Below, piece by piece: positions 25,448 to 33,561 of a DNA stretch of 45,526 nucleotides; positions within the stretch are counted from its first letter, which is position 1; each line of letters opens with the position of its first letter. The notes beneath the pieces are model-generated. The model was not told the DNA's origin, searched no databases, and saw only the letters and a list, made by a program, of their open reading frames with translations. This stretch comes from Acidovorax sp. CF316. GTDB taxonomy: Bacteria > Pseudomonadota > Gammaproteobacteria > Burkholderiales > Burkholderiaceae_C. The stretch covers positions 1-45,526 of the forward strand of contig NZ_AKJX01000276.1 in NCBI RefSeq assembly GCF_000276605.1. Reading direction: 5' to 3'. Made by a program: the position numbers and the translations under genes.

Positions 25448-28426
25448 ATGTTGCTCACCAAGAAGTCTTCCCACGGCCGGGAGGGCGCTGCGGCCTCCTC
25501 CTCGTCCTCCCCCTTTGTCCACAGCCTGCAGCGCGGCCTGGCCAAGGCCCTGCCCACCATGGACCGGCGCGCCTTCCTGCGCCGCTCGGGCCTGGGCGTC
25601 GGCGTGGGCATCGCCGCCTCGCAGCTCGCGCTGGTCAAGAAGTCCAGCGCCGCCGAGGGCGCCAAGGTCGGCCTGGGCGACAGCAAGATCGAGGTGCGCC
25701 GCACCATCTGCACCCACTGCTCGGTCGGCTGCGCGGTGGATGCCGTGGTCGAGAACGGCGTCTGGGTGCGCCAGGAGCCGGTGTTCGACTCGCCCATCAA
25801 CCTGGGCGCCCACTGCGCCAAGGGCGCTGCGCTGCGCGAGCACGGCCATGGCGAGTACCGCCTGCGCTACCCGATGAAGCTGGTCAACGGCAAGTACGAG
25901 CGCATCAGCTGGGACACGGCGCTCAATGAGATCACGGCCCGCATGCAGGATCTGCGCAAGGCCAGCGGGCCCGACAGCGTGTACTTCGTGGGTTCGTCCA
26001 AGCACAACAACGAGCAGGCCTACCTGCTGCGCAAGTTCGTGAGCTTCTGGGGCACCAACAACTGCGACCACCAGGCGCGCATCTGCCACTCCACCACGGT
26101 GGCCGGGGTGGCCAACACCTGGGGCTACGGGGCCATGACGAATTCGTACAACGACATGCAGAACAGCAAGGTCGCCATGTACATCGGCTCCAACGCGGCC
26201 GAGGCCCACCCGGTGAGCATGCTGCACATGCTGCATGCCAAGGAGACCGGCTGCAAGATGATCGTGGTGGACCCGCGCTTCACCCGCACGGCGGCCAAGG
26301 CCGACGAGTACGTGCGCATCCGCTCGGGCACCGACATCCCCTTCCTGTTCGGCCTGCTGTACCACATCTTCAAGAACGGCTGGGAAGACAAGCAGTACAT
26401 CAACGACCGTGTCTACGGCATGGACAAGGTGCGCGAGGAGATCCTGGCCAAGTGGACGCCCGACAAGGTCGAGGAGGCCTGCGGCGTCAAGGAGGAGCAG
26501 GTCTTCAAGGTGGCCAGCCTGCTCAACGCCCACCGCCCCGGCACCGTGGTCTGGTGCATGGGCCAGACCCAGCACACCATCGGCAACGCCATCGTGCGCG
26601 CCTCGTGCATCCTGCAGCTGGCGCTGGGCAACGTGGGCAAGTCCGGCGGCGGCACCAACATCTTCCGCGGGCATGACAACGTGCAGGGCGCCACCGACGT
26701 GGGCCCCAACCCCGACTCGCTGCCCGGCTACTACGGCATCGCCGAAGGCGCCTGGAAGCACTTCGCCGCGGTCTGGGGCGTGGACTTCGAGTGGATCAAG
26801 GCCCGCTATGCGAGCCCGGCGATGATGACCAAGTCGGGCCTCACGGTCTCGCGCTGGATCGACGGCGTGCTCGAGAAGAACGAGCTGATCGACCAGGACG
26901 CCAACCTGCGCGGCGTGTTCTTCTGGGGCCATGCGCCCAACTCCCAGACCCGGGGCCTGGAGATGAAGCGCGCCATGGACAAGCTCGACCTGCTCGTCGT
27001 GGTCGATCCCTACCCCTCGGCCACCGCGGCCATGGCCGCCATGCCCGGCAGGGCCGAGGACCTGAATCCGAACCGCGCGGTCTATTTGCTGCCTGCGGCC
27101 ACTCAATTCGAAACCAGCGGTTCATGCACCGCTTCCAACCGCTCGCTGCAATGGCGCGAGAAGGTGATCGAGCCGCTGTGGGAGAGCCGCTCCGACCACA
27201 TGATCATGTACCAGTTCGCGCAGAAGCTGGGCTTCGACAAGGAACTGGTCAAGAACTACAAGCTGCAGAAGGTGCAGGGCATGGACGAGCCCGTGATCGA
27301 GGACATCCTGCGCGAGATCAACCGCAGCGTCTGGACCATCGGCTACACCGGCCAGAGCCCCGAGCGCCTGAAGGCGCACATGAAGAACATGCACCTGTTC
27401 GACGTGAAGACCCTGAAGGCCAAGGGCGGCAAGGACAAGGAGACCGGCTACGACTTCACGGGCGACTACTTCGGCCTGCCCTGGCCCTGCTACGGCACGC
27501 CCGAACTCAAGCACCCCGGCTCGTCCAACCTCTATGACAATTCCAAACATGTCATGGATGGCGGCGGGTGTTTTCGCGCCAACTTCGGCGTGGAAAAGGA
27601 CGGCCAGAACCTGCTGGCCGAGGACGGCTCGTACTCGCTGGGCTCCGACATCACCACCGGCTACCCCGAGTTCGACCACGTGCTGCTCAAGAAGCTGGGC
27701 TGGTGGGATGAACTCACCGATGCCGAGAAGAAGGCCGCCGAGGGCAAGAACTGGAAGACCGACCCCACGGGCGCCATCATCCGCGTGACCATGAAGAACC
27801 ATGGCTGCCACCCCTTCGGCAATGCCAAGGCGCGCGCCGTGGTGTGGAACTTCCCCGATGCCATCCCGCAGCACCGCGAGCCGCTGTACGGCACCCGGCC
27901 CGACCTGATGGCCAAGTACCCCACGCACGACGACAAGAAGGCCTTCTGGCGCCTGCCCACGCTCTACAAGAGCGTGCAGGACAAGAACATCGCCGACAAG
28001 GTGCACGAGAAGTTCCCGCTGATCCTGACCTCGGGCCGCCTGGTCGAGTACGAGGGCGGCGGCGAGGAAACCCGCTCCAACCCCTGGCTGGCCGAGCTGC
28101 AGCAGGAGTCGTTCGTGGAAATCAACCCCAAGACCGCCGGCGAGCGCGGCGTGCGCAACGGCGAGCGGGTGTGGCTTAGTTCGCCCACAGGCGCCCGTAT
28201 CAACGTGCAGGCGATGGTGACCGAACGCGTGGCACCCGACACGGTGTGGATGCCGTTCCACTTCTCGGGCCACTGGCAGGGCGCGGACATGTTGGCCCAC
28301 TACCCCAAGGGCGCGGCCCCGGTCGTGCGCGGCGAGGCCGTGAACACCGCCACCACCTATGGCTACGACAGCGTGACCATGATGCAGGAAACCAAGACCA
28401 CGGTCTGCAACGTGGAACGCGCGTGA
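25448..28426 (+). CDS. fdhA: Formate dehydrogenase catalytic subunit alpha (Tat-exported, Mo-bis-MGD)
   Basis: The catalytic subunit oxidises formate to CO2 in the periplasm. The 992-residue protein has a long N-terminal leader with twin arginines at 40-41 (DRRAFLRR), a [4Fe-4S] site at Cys88, Cys91, Cys95 and Cys123, and Lys125 for electron relay. The Mo ligand is Cys213, next to the conserved His214 (QARICHSTTVAG), so this is the cysteine, not selenocysteine, form. Other landmarks are GTNIFRGHDNVQGATD and the MGD-binding LTSGRLVEYEGGG. It works with FdhB and FdhC. Three short patches use atypical codons (27083-27127, 27530-27577, 28175-28198). Confidence 0.95.
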   Translation: MLLTKKSSHGREGAAASSSSSPFVHSLQRGLAKALPTMDRRAFLRRSGLGVGVGIAASQLALVKKSSAAEGAKVGLGDSKIEVRRTICTHCSVGCAVDAVVENGVWVRQEPVFDSPINLGAHCAKGAALREHGHGEYRLRYPMKLVNGKYERISWDTALNEITARMQDLRKASGPDSVYFVGSSKHNNEQAYLLRKFVSFWGTNNCDHQARICHSTTVAGVANTWGYGAMTNSYNDMQNSKVAMYIGSNAAEAHPVSMLHMLHAKETGCKMIVVDPRFTRTAAKADEYVRIRSGTDIPFLFGLLYHIFKNGWEDKQYINDRVYGMDKVREEILAKWTPDKVEEACGVKEEQVFKVASLLNAHRPGTVVWCMGQTQHTIGNAIVRASCILQLALGNVGKSGGGTNIFRGHDNVQGATDVGPNPDSLPGYYGIAEGAWKHFAAVWGVDFEWIKARYASPAMMTKSGLTVSRWIDGVLEKNELIDQDANLRGVFFWGHAPNSQTRGLEMKRAMDKLDLLVVVDPYPSATAAMAAMPGRAEDLNPNRAVYLLPAATQFETSGSCTASNRSLQWREKVIEPLWESRSDHMIMYQFAQKLGFDKELVKNYKLQKVQGMDEPVIEDILREINRSVWTIGYTGQSPERLKAHMKNMHLFDVKTLKAKGGKDKETGYDFTGDYFGLPWPCYGTPELKHPGSSNLYDNSKHVMDGGGCFRANFGVEKDGQNLLAEDGSYSLGSDITTGYPEFDHVLLKKLGWWDELTDAEKKAAEGKNWKTDPTGAIIRVTMKNHGCHPFGNAKARAVVWNFPDAIPQHREPLYGTRPDLMAKYPTHDDKKAFWRLPTLYKSVQDKNIADKVHEKFPLILTSGRLVEYEGGGEETRSNPWLAELQQESFVEINPKTAGERGVRNGERVWLSSPTGARINVQAMVTERVAPDTVWMPFHFSGHWQGADMLAHYPKGAAPVVRGEAVNTATTYGYDSVTMMQETKTTVCNVERA

Positions 28427-28460
28427 GCACGCAGCACAAGCAGCGACCAGGAGACACCCC

Positions 28461-29081
28461 ATGGCACGAATGAAATTCATCTGCGATGCAGAACGCTGCA
28501 TCGAATGCAACGGCTGCGTCACCGCCTGCAAGAACGAGCACGAAGTGCCCTGGGGCGTGAACCGCCGCCGTGTGGTCACCCTCAACGACGGCGTGCCGGG
28601 CGAAAAATCCATCTCGGTGGCCTGCATGCACTGCAGCGATGCGCCCTGCATGGCCGTGTGCCCGGTGAACTGCTTTTACCGCACCGACGAGGGCGTGGTG
28701 CTGCACGACAAGGACGTGTGCATCGGCTGCGGCTATTGCAGCTATGCCTGCCCGTTCGGCGCACCCCAGTTCCCCTCGCAGGGCACCTTCGGCGTGCGCG
28801 GCAAGATGGACAAGTGCACCTTCTGCGCCGGCGGCCCCGAGACCCATGGCAGCCAGGCCGAGTTCGACAAGTACGGCCGCAACCGCCTGGCCGAGGGCAA
28901 GCTGCCGGCCTGCGCCGAGATGTGTTCCACCAAGGCCCTCCTGGCCGGCGATGGCGACGTGGTGGCGGACATCTTCCGCAACCGCGTGGTGCAGCGCGGC
29001 AAGGGTGCCGAGGTCTGGGGCTGGGGCACGGCCTACGGCTCCAAGCAGGCCGGCCAACCCACACCGGGAGCCAAGTCATGA
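28461..29081 (+). CDS. fdhB: Formate dehydrogenase iron-sulfur subunit beta
   Basis: A 206-residue ferredoxin-type subunit with four cysteine groups for [4Fe-4S] clusters: CIECNGCVTAC from Cys13, CMHCSDAPCMAVCP, CIGCGYCSYACP, and a split group CTFC...CAEMC. It passes electrons from FdhA to the cytochrome b subunit. It has no signal peptide, so it is expected to be exported together with FdhA through the Tat pathway. Unlike E. coli FdnH it lacks a C-terminal membrane helix, so it resembles the shorter FDH3-type beta subunit. AGGAG precedes the ATG. Its stop overlaps the lipoprotein start by 4 bases. Confidence 0.94.
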   Translation: MARMKFICDAERCIECNGCVTACKNEHEVPWGVNRRRVVTLNDGVPGEKSISVACMHCSDAPCMAVCPVNCFYRTDEGVVLHDKDVCIGCGYCSYACPFGAPQFPSQGTFGVRGKMDKCTFCAGGPETHGSQAEFDKYGRNRLAEGKLPACAEMCSTKALLAGDGDVVADIFRNRVVQRGKGAEVWGWGTAYGSKQAGQPTPGAKS

Positions 29082-29314
29082 CCGGGCGCAGCGCGCTGAT
29101 CCTCTGTGCAGCCTGCGGGCTGCTGGTGCTGGCGGCCTGCACCGAGAAGCCGCAGACCGGCGGCGGCGTGCGCGTCGATGCGCCGCCCTATGCCGGCACG
29201 GGCAGCAACTTCACCCAGCCCGGCTGGAAGGCCGGCGACAAGGCCGGCTGGGAGCAGCAGCTCAAGGCGCGCCAGCAGTACGGCCAGAACGAATACACCC
29301 GTAGCACCCGCTAG
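29078..29314 (+). CDS. Small lipoprotein of the formate dehydrogenase operon
   Basis: A 78-residue putative lipoprotein that I cannot assign to a family. The signal is hydrophobic (LILCAACGLLVLAAC), with lipobox LAAC and Cys21 as the lipidated residue. The mature part is about 58 residues and contains GTGSNFTQPGWKAGDKAGW and QQLKARQQYGQNEY, rich in Gly, Gln and Lys. It starts in the ATGA overlap with fdhB and lies 13 bases before fdhC, so it is co-translated with the enzyme subunits. It could anchor or stabilise the complex at the periplasmic face of the membrane. Confidence 0.82.
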   Translation: MTGRSALILCAACGLLVLAACTEKPQTGGGVRVDAPPYAGTGSNFTQPGWKAGDKAGWEQQLKARQQYGQNEYTRSTR

Positions 29315-29327
29315 AGCGAGGCCTGCC

Positions 29328-30521
29328 ATGAAAACCATCCTGTGCAGCATGGCCCTGTGTGCCGGACTGGCCTGGGGCACGGCGGCCGCCCAGGCGCCGG
29401 CCGATGCGGCCTCTGCGGCCACGCCGGCCGCCGCCGTTGCGCCCGCGCCAGGCGGTATCCAGAGCCAGAACATCTTCCAGGTCAAGCCCGATGCCAGCGA
29501 GGAGCCGGGCTATGCCCAGCAGAGCAACGGTGAGCGCGCCAAGGTGCAGCCGGGCAACAACGCACCGATGTGGCGCCAGGTGGGCGAGGGGGTCACGGGC
29601 TACAGCAGCCTGCCCAAGAGCCAGGCGCCCGAGGCCGGCAACCTGATACAGCCCTTCGTGCAGTACCCCGGATCGCGCGTGACCAATGCGGGCGAGGCCT
29701 GGCGCCAGGTGCGCAACCAGTGGATCATCCCCTACGGCGGCTCGCTGCTGCTCATCGTGGCGGGCGCCATCGCGCTGTTCTACTGGCGCAAGGGCACCAT
29801 GCACCTGCACGGCGCCGAGACGGGCCGCAAGATCGAGCGCTTCACACCGTTCGAGCGCTCCGCCCACTGGGCCAATGCCATCGCCTTCGTGGCGCTGGCC
29901 ATCTCGGGCCTGGTGATGGCCTTCGGCAAGTTCTTCCTGCTGCCCATCCTGGGCGGCACGCTGTTCGGCTGGCTGGCCTATGTGCTCAAGAACGTGCACA
30001 ACTTCGCCGGGCCGCTGTTCGCGGTGTCGCTGCTCATCGTGTTCCTCACCTTCGTCAAGGACAATTTCCCGCGCCGCGGCGACCTCACCTGGCTGCTCAA
30101 GGGCGGCGGCATGCTCTCGGGCCAGGAGGTGCCATCGCACCGCTTCAATGCCGGCGAGAAGCTGATCTTCTGGGGCGGGGTGCTGTTCCTGGGCGCCATC
30201 GTCGTGGCCTCGGGCCTGGTGCTGGACAAGCTCGTGCCCGGGCTCATCTACGAGCGCGGCACCATGCAGATCGCGCACATGGTCCACGCCGTGGCCACGG
30301 TGGTCATGATGGTGATGTTCATGGGCCACATCTACCTGGGCACCATCGGCATGCAGGGCGCCTACAAGGCCATGAAGACCGGCTACGTGGACGAGACCTG
30401 GGCGAAGGAGCACCACCAGCTCTGGTACGAAGACATCCAGGCCGGCAAGATTCCCTCGCAACGCAGCAGCAGTGCCGAGCCCGCGGGCGAGGCCACTGCT
30501 GCCAAGCCCGTTCAGGCATGA
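29328..30521 (+). CDS. fdhC: Formate dehydrogenase cytochrome b subunit gamma
   Basis: The membrane subunit accepts electrons from FdhB and reduces quinone through two b haems. The 397-residue protein has a signal peptide (1-22), a long periplasmic region of about 100 residues not found in short FdnI-type subunits, then transmembrane helices near 135-152, 180-199, 205-241, 279-299 and 318-340. Candidate haem ligands are His180, His224, His320 and His334. The C-terminus is cytoplasmic and charged. GAGCGAGG precedes the ATG at 29328. It is followed after 8 bases by another small exported protein. Confidence 0.92.
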   Translation: MKTILCSMALCAGLAWGTAAAQAPADAASAATPAAAVAPAPGGIQSQNIFQVKPDASEEPGYAQQSNGERAKVQPGNNAPMWRQVGEGVTGYSSLPKSQAPEAGNLIQPFVQYPGSRVTNAGEAWRQVRNQWIIPYGGSLLLIVAGAIALFYWRKGTMHLHGAETGRKIERFTPFERSAHWANAIAFVALAISGLVMAFGKFFLLPILGGTLFGWLAYVLKNVHNFAGPLFAVSLLIVFLTFVKDNFPRRGDLTWLLKGGGMLSGQEVPSHRFNAGEKLIFWGGVLFLGAIVVASGLVLDKLVPGLIYERGTMQIAHMVHAVATVVMMVMFMGHIYLGTIGMQGAYKAMKTGYVDETWAKEHHQLWYEDIQAGKIPSQRSSSAEPAGEATAAKPVQA

Positions 30522-30529
30522 GGTCCCCC

Positions 30530-30919
30530 ATGACGATGAACCACCTCCCCCGCACTTTGCTGCTGGCCCTTTCCGCCGCCTGCGCCTGCAGTGCCGCGCT
30601 GGCCAAATTGCCGCCGCCACCGCCCGAGGCGGCAGCCAAGGCGGCCGAAGCCGCCGCCAAGGCCGCCTGGGCCGGCAAGGTCGACAACTACAAGCTGTGC
30701 CAGTCGCAGGACAAGGTCGCGGCCCACTACCGCAAGACCAATCCCGCCGCCAAGCCTGCCGCTACGGGCGCGGCCTGTGCGGACCCCGGCCCGTTCGCCT
30801 ACACACCGCCCGAAGCCAAGCCCATCGAGGCGGCGGGGGCGCACTCGCCACCGGGCACGGCCAGCAGCCCGCCCAGTACCCAGACACCCGCGGCGGCCGC
30901 TTCGGCCCCCAAGTCCTGA
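30530..30919 (+). CDS. Small exported protein of the formate dehydrogenase operon
   Basis: A 129-residue protein of no recognised family. It has a signal peptide (LPRTLLLALSAACACSAALA, cleavage near 26) and a short helical Lys/Ala-rich stretch (EAAAKAAEAAAKAAWAGK). The core that looks conserved is NYKLCQSQDKVAAHYRK followed by ACADPGPFAYTPP, with two cysteines that could form a disulfide, and a Pro/Ala-rich tail. It starts 8 bases after fdhC. ATGs at 30530 and 30536 are both possible starts. Periplasmic residence and a role in complex assembly are inferred. Confidence 0.8.
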   Translation: MTMNHLPRTLLLALSAACACSAALAKLPPPPPEAAAKAAEAAAKAAWAGKVDNYKLCQSQDKVAAHYRKTNPAAKPAATGAACADPGPFAYTPPEAKPIEAAGAHSPPGTASSPPSTQTPAAAASAPKS

Positions 30920-30983
30920 GCACCGCACGGCATCGGCGTGCATGCCCCCGCTGCACCCTGCGGGGATGGGGTACGCTGTGCCC

Positions 30984-31868
30984 ATGAGCACGCCCCTGCC
31001 TGCCACCGACCTTCGCCTGCCGCGCCTGACCCAGGCACGGGCGCCGCTGACCCACCGCGTCGAGGTGGTTAACGAACACGGCGAGCGCGAAGAGCTGTCC
31101 ATCCCCGCCGAGCGGCCGCTGACCGTGTATGTCGACAACCGCGAGCTCGTCACGCTGATGACCCTGGGCGCGCACCCCGAGCTGCTGGTGCTGGGCTACT
31201 TGCGCAACCAGCGCCTGGTGGAGTCGGTGCAGGACATCGAATCGATCACCGTGGACTGGGAGGTCAACGCCGCTGCCGTGCGCACGCGCCACGGCATCGC
31301 GCGCATCGAGGAGCGCACGGCCAGCAAGGTGGTCACCACCGGCTGCGGCCAGGGCAGCGTGTTCGGCGGCCTGATGGACGAGGTGGACCGCATCGTGCTT
31401 CCCGAGGCTCGGCTCACGCAGGGCCAGCTCTACGGTATCGTCAACGCCATCCGCCTCAAGGAGAGCACCTACAAGTCGGCCGGCTCGGTGCACGGCTGCG
31501 CGCTGTTCCAGGGCGAGGAGCTGCTGGTCTTCGTCGAGGACGTGGGCCGCCACAATGCCATCGACACCATCGCGGGGTGGATGTGGATGGCCGCGGGTGA
31601 CGCGGCACCGATGGCGGGCGCCGACAAAGTGTTCTACACCACGGGCCGGCTGACCAGCGAGATGGTCATCAAGTCCGCCCAGATGGGCGTGCCCATCGTG
31701 GTCTCGCGCAGCGGCATGACGCAGATGGGGCACGCCGTGGCCGAGCAACTGGGCCTGTGCGCCATCGGCCGCGCCACCAACCGGCGCTTCGTCTGCTACA
31801 GCGGCGTGCAGCGGCTGGTGCTGCAGCCCGAACTGGCGCAGGCAACTGCTGCTTCCTCTTCGAGCTGA
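30984..31868 (+). CDS. FdhD paralogue with a single cysteine in the active loop (copy 2)
   Basis: A 294-residue FdhD-family protein and the second copy in this window. The active loop reads TTGCGQGSVFGG, so Cys121 is present but the residue three places on is Gly124 instead of the second Cys of CxxC. Other features are kept: EDVGRHNAIDTI and YTTGRLTSEMVIKSAQMG. The N-terminus differs from copy 1. In FdhD the loop cysteines take part in sulfur transfer, so this copy may work with one cysteine, serve one particular enzyme, or have a related role. It is 65 bases beyond the small exported gene and probably in the same operon. Confidence 0.88.
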   Translation: MSTPLPATDLRLPRLTQARAPLTHRVEVVNEHGEREELSIPAERPLTVYVDNRELVTLMTLGAHPELLVLGYLRNQRLVESVQDIESITVDWEVNAAAVRTRHGIARIEERTASKVVTTGCGQGSVFGGLMDEVDRIVLPEARLTQGQLYGIVNAIRLKESTYKSAGSVHGCALFQGEELLVFVEDVGRHNAIDTIAGWMWMAAGDAAPMAGADKVFYTTGRLTSEMVIKSAQMGVPIVVSRSGMTQMGHAVAEQLGLCAIGRATNRRFVCYSGVQRLVLQPELAQATAASSSS

Positions 31869-31904
31869 CACCGGGCCGCCGCACGGCGATGGCATGATTG
31901 GGTG

Positions 31905-33476
31905 ATGCGCGACCAGAAATCCACCCACACATGGCCGGACACGCTGCCCAGCCAGTTTGGCCCCTATGACCTCGACGAGGTGCCGGAAACCCATCGCACG
32001 CCCTCGCCGCAGGCACCGGGCGAGCCTGCGGCCCCGGCACCCGCTGCAGAGGCCGGCGCCACGCACGTGCTGCCGCAACCGCAGCGCCTGCCGTTGGGCC
32101 GGTGGCTGCAGGAGGGGCTGCGCGCGTCGGTGCTCAAGGTGCCGCGCACCGGCGCCGCCGTGCCCGCACCGCTGCAGCTGATCGTGCTGGTGCTGCTGGC
32201 CAGCGCGGTCCTGCTGGGGCTGGAGCGCCTGCACGTGGCGGGGCCAGCCACCTTCAACCTGCGTGGCTGGCTGCTCACCTGGTGGTCGCTGCCACTGCTG
32301 GGTTGGTGTGCCTGGTGGGCCATGTCGGCCCCCCGGGGGCAGGGCGCGCCAGCGCCGGTGACCGGTGGCCTGGCCGCCTGGCTTGCGCTCACCAGCGTGG
32401 CCGTGTTGCCTGCTTCTGCCCTGGCCTATGCGCTGATGGCCTGGGGCGCGCACCAGCCCGATCGCTGGTCCACCGGGCGCGGCCCCATGGTCTTCTGGGT
32501 CCTCTACGTCGCCACGGTGCTGTGGATGCTGGCGGCCGATGTCCGGGTGTTGTCCCGGTTCGTGCGCTCACCCCTGCGCACGGGGGTTTACGGGCTGTTG
32601 TTGGTGGGCGTGCTGGTGGGGGGCATGCAGTATGCGTCCAGCCGGTCCTGGGTGCCGGCCCCTGCGGATGACGATACCCCCGAGCCTGCCCGCCTGCACC
32701 TGTCCCAGTCGCTGTTCGAGTCGCAGCAGGACCTGATGCAGCAGCAGGCCGATGCCCTGGTGGCCGAGCGCCCCGGCGTGACCGACGTCTACGCCCTGGT
32801 GTTCGCCCCCTACGCCCGCGAGAACGTGTTCCGCCGCGAGAGCACCATGGTCAGCCAGGTCCTGCAGGAGCGCTTCGACGCGCAGGGCCGGGTGCTGCAC
32901 CTGCTCAACCATGCCGAAACTGCCGACACCCATGTCTGGGCCACGCCCGAGAACCTCACGCGTGCCGTGCACGCCCTGGCCGAGCGCATGGACAAGGAGA
33001 ACGACGTGCTCATGGTCTACATGACCTCGCACGGCGCCAGGAACCACCAGCTCGCGGCCTCGCACTGGCCGCTGGAGGTGCCGCCCATCAGCCCCGAAAT
33101 GCTGCGCCAAGTGCTGGACGCGGCGGGCATCCGCCACCGGGTGATCGCCATCTCGGCCTGCTACTCCGGCGGCTGGATCGACACCCTGGCCACGCCCTCA
33201 ACGCTGATCATGACGGCGGCCGATGCCACCCACACCTCGTATGGCTGCGGCGCGTTGTCGGAGCTGACCTTCTTCGGCCGGGCGGTGTTCGACGAACAGC
33301 TGCGCAGCACGCATTCCTTCGAGGAGGCGTTCAAAAAAGCCTTGCCGCTGATCCAGCAGCGCGAGGTCGAGGCCGGCAAGACCGATGGCTTCTCGAACCC
33401 GCAGATCCGTGTGGGGGCCGAGATCGGGCCGGTGCTCAAGGGGCTGGAAGAGCGCCTCACCACCGCGCCACGCTGA
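31905..33476 (+). CDS. Membrane-anchored C13 (legumain-like) cysteine peptidase
   Basis: A 523-residue protein with a disordered Pro/Ala-rich N-terminus, four to five transmembrane helices (about 86-230) and a C-terminal peptidase domain of clan CD, family C13. The catalytic dyad is visible: His376 in YMTSHGARN and Cys419 in AISACYSGGW. A helical segment with SQSLFESQQDLMQQQADAL precedes the domain. Relatives include legumain and GPI transamidase Gpi8, but this bacterial membrane form has no known substrate. The ATG at 31905 is preferred over the GTG directly before it. A GAAA-loop hairpin follows the gene. Confidence 0.85.
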   Translation: MRDQKSTHTWPDTLPSQFGPYDLDEVPETHRTPSPQAPGEPAAPAPAAEAGATHVLPQPQRLPLGRWLQEGLRASVLKVPRTGAAVPAPLQLIVLVLLASAVLLGLERLHVAGPATFNLRGWLLTWWSLPLLGWCAWWAMSAPRGQGAPAPVTGGLAAWLALTSVAVLPASALAYALMAWGAHQPDRWSTGRGPMVFWVLYVATVLWMLAADVRVLSRFVRSPLRTGVYGLLLVGVLVGGMQYASSRSWVPAPADDDTPEPARLHLSQSLFESQQDLMQQQADALVAERPGVTDVYALVFAPYARENVFRRESTMVSQVLQERFDAQGRVLHLLNHAETADTHVWATPENLTRAVHALAERMDKENDVLMVYMTSHGARNHQLAASHWPLEVPPISPEMLRQVLDAAGIRHRVIAISACYSGGWIDTLATPSTLIMTAADATHTSYGCGALSELTFFGRAVFDEQLRSTHSFEEAFKKALPLIQQREVEAGKTDGFSNPQIRVGAEIGPVLKGLEERLTTAPR

Positions 33477-33483
33477 GCCCGCC

Positions 33484-33497
33484 GGCCCGAAAGGGCC
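33484..33497 (+). terminator. GAAA-tetraloop hairpin after the C13 peptidase
   Basis: GGCCC (33484-33488), loop GAAA, GGGCC (33493-33497), 7 bases after the stop codon. An outer GCCGG/CCGGC pairing is also possible. No T-tract is present. Confidence 0.35.
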
Positions 33498-33561
33498 TGC
33501 GCGCCGGCTGGAAATGTTTCATTGCCGTGGTTTGGCGCCCTTTTGCGCTAATGTCACGCCC

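Noticed and set aside
26081..26092. Possible selenocysteine at the FdhA molybdenum ligand
   Set aside because: The codon is TGC (Cys213), not TGA, so no recoding is required.
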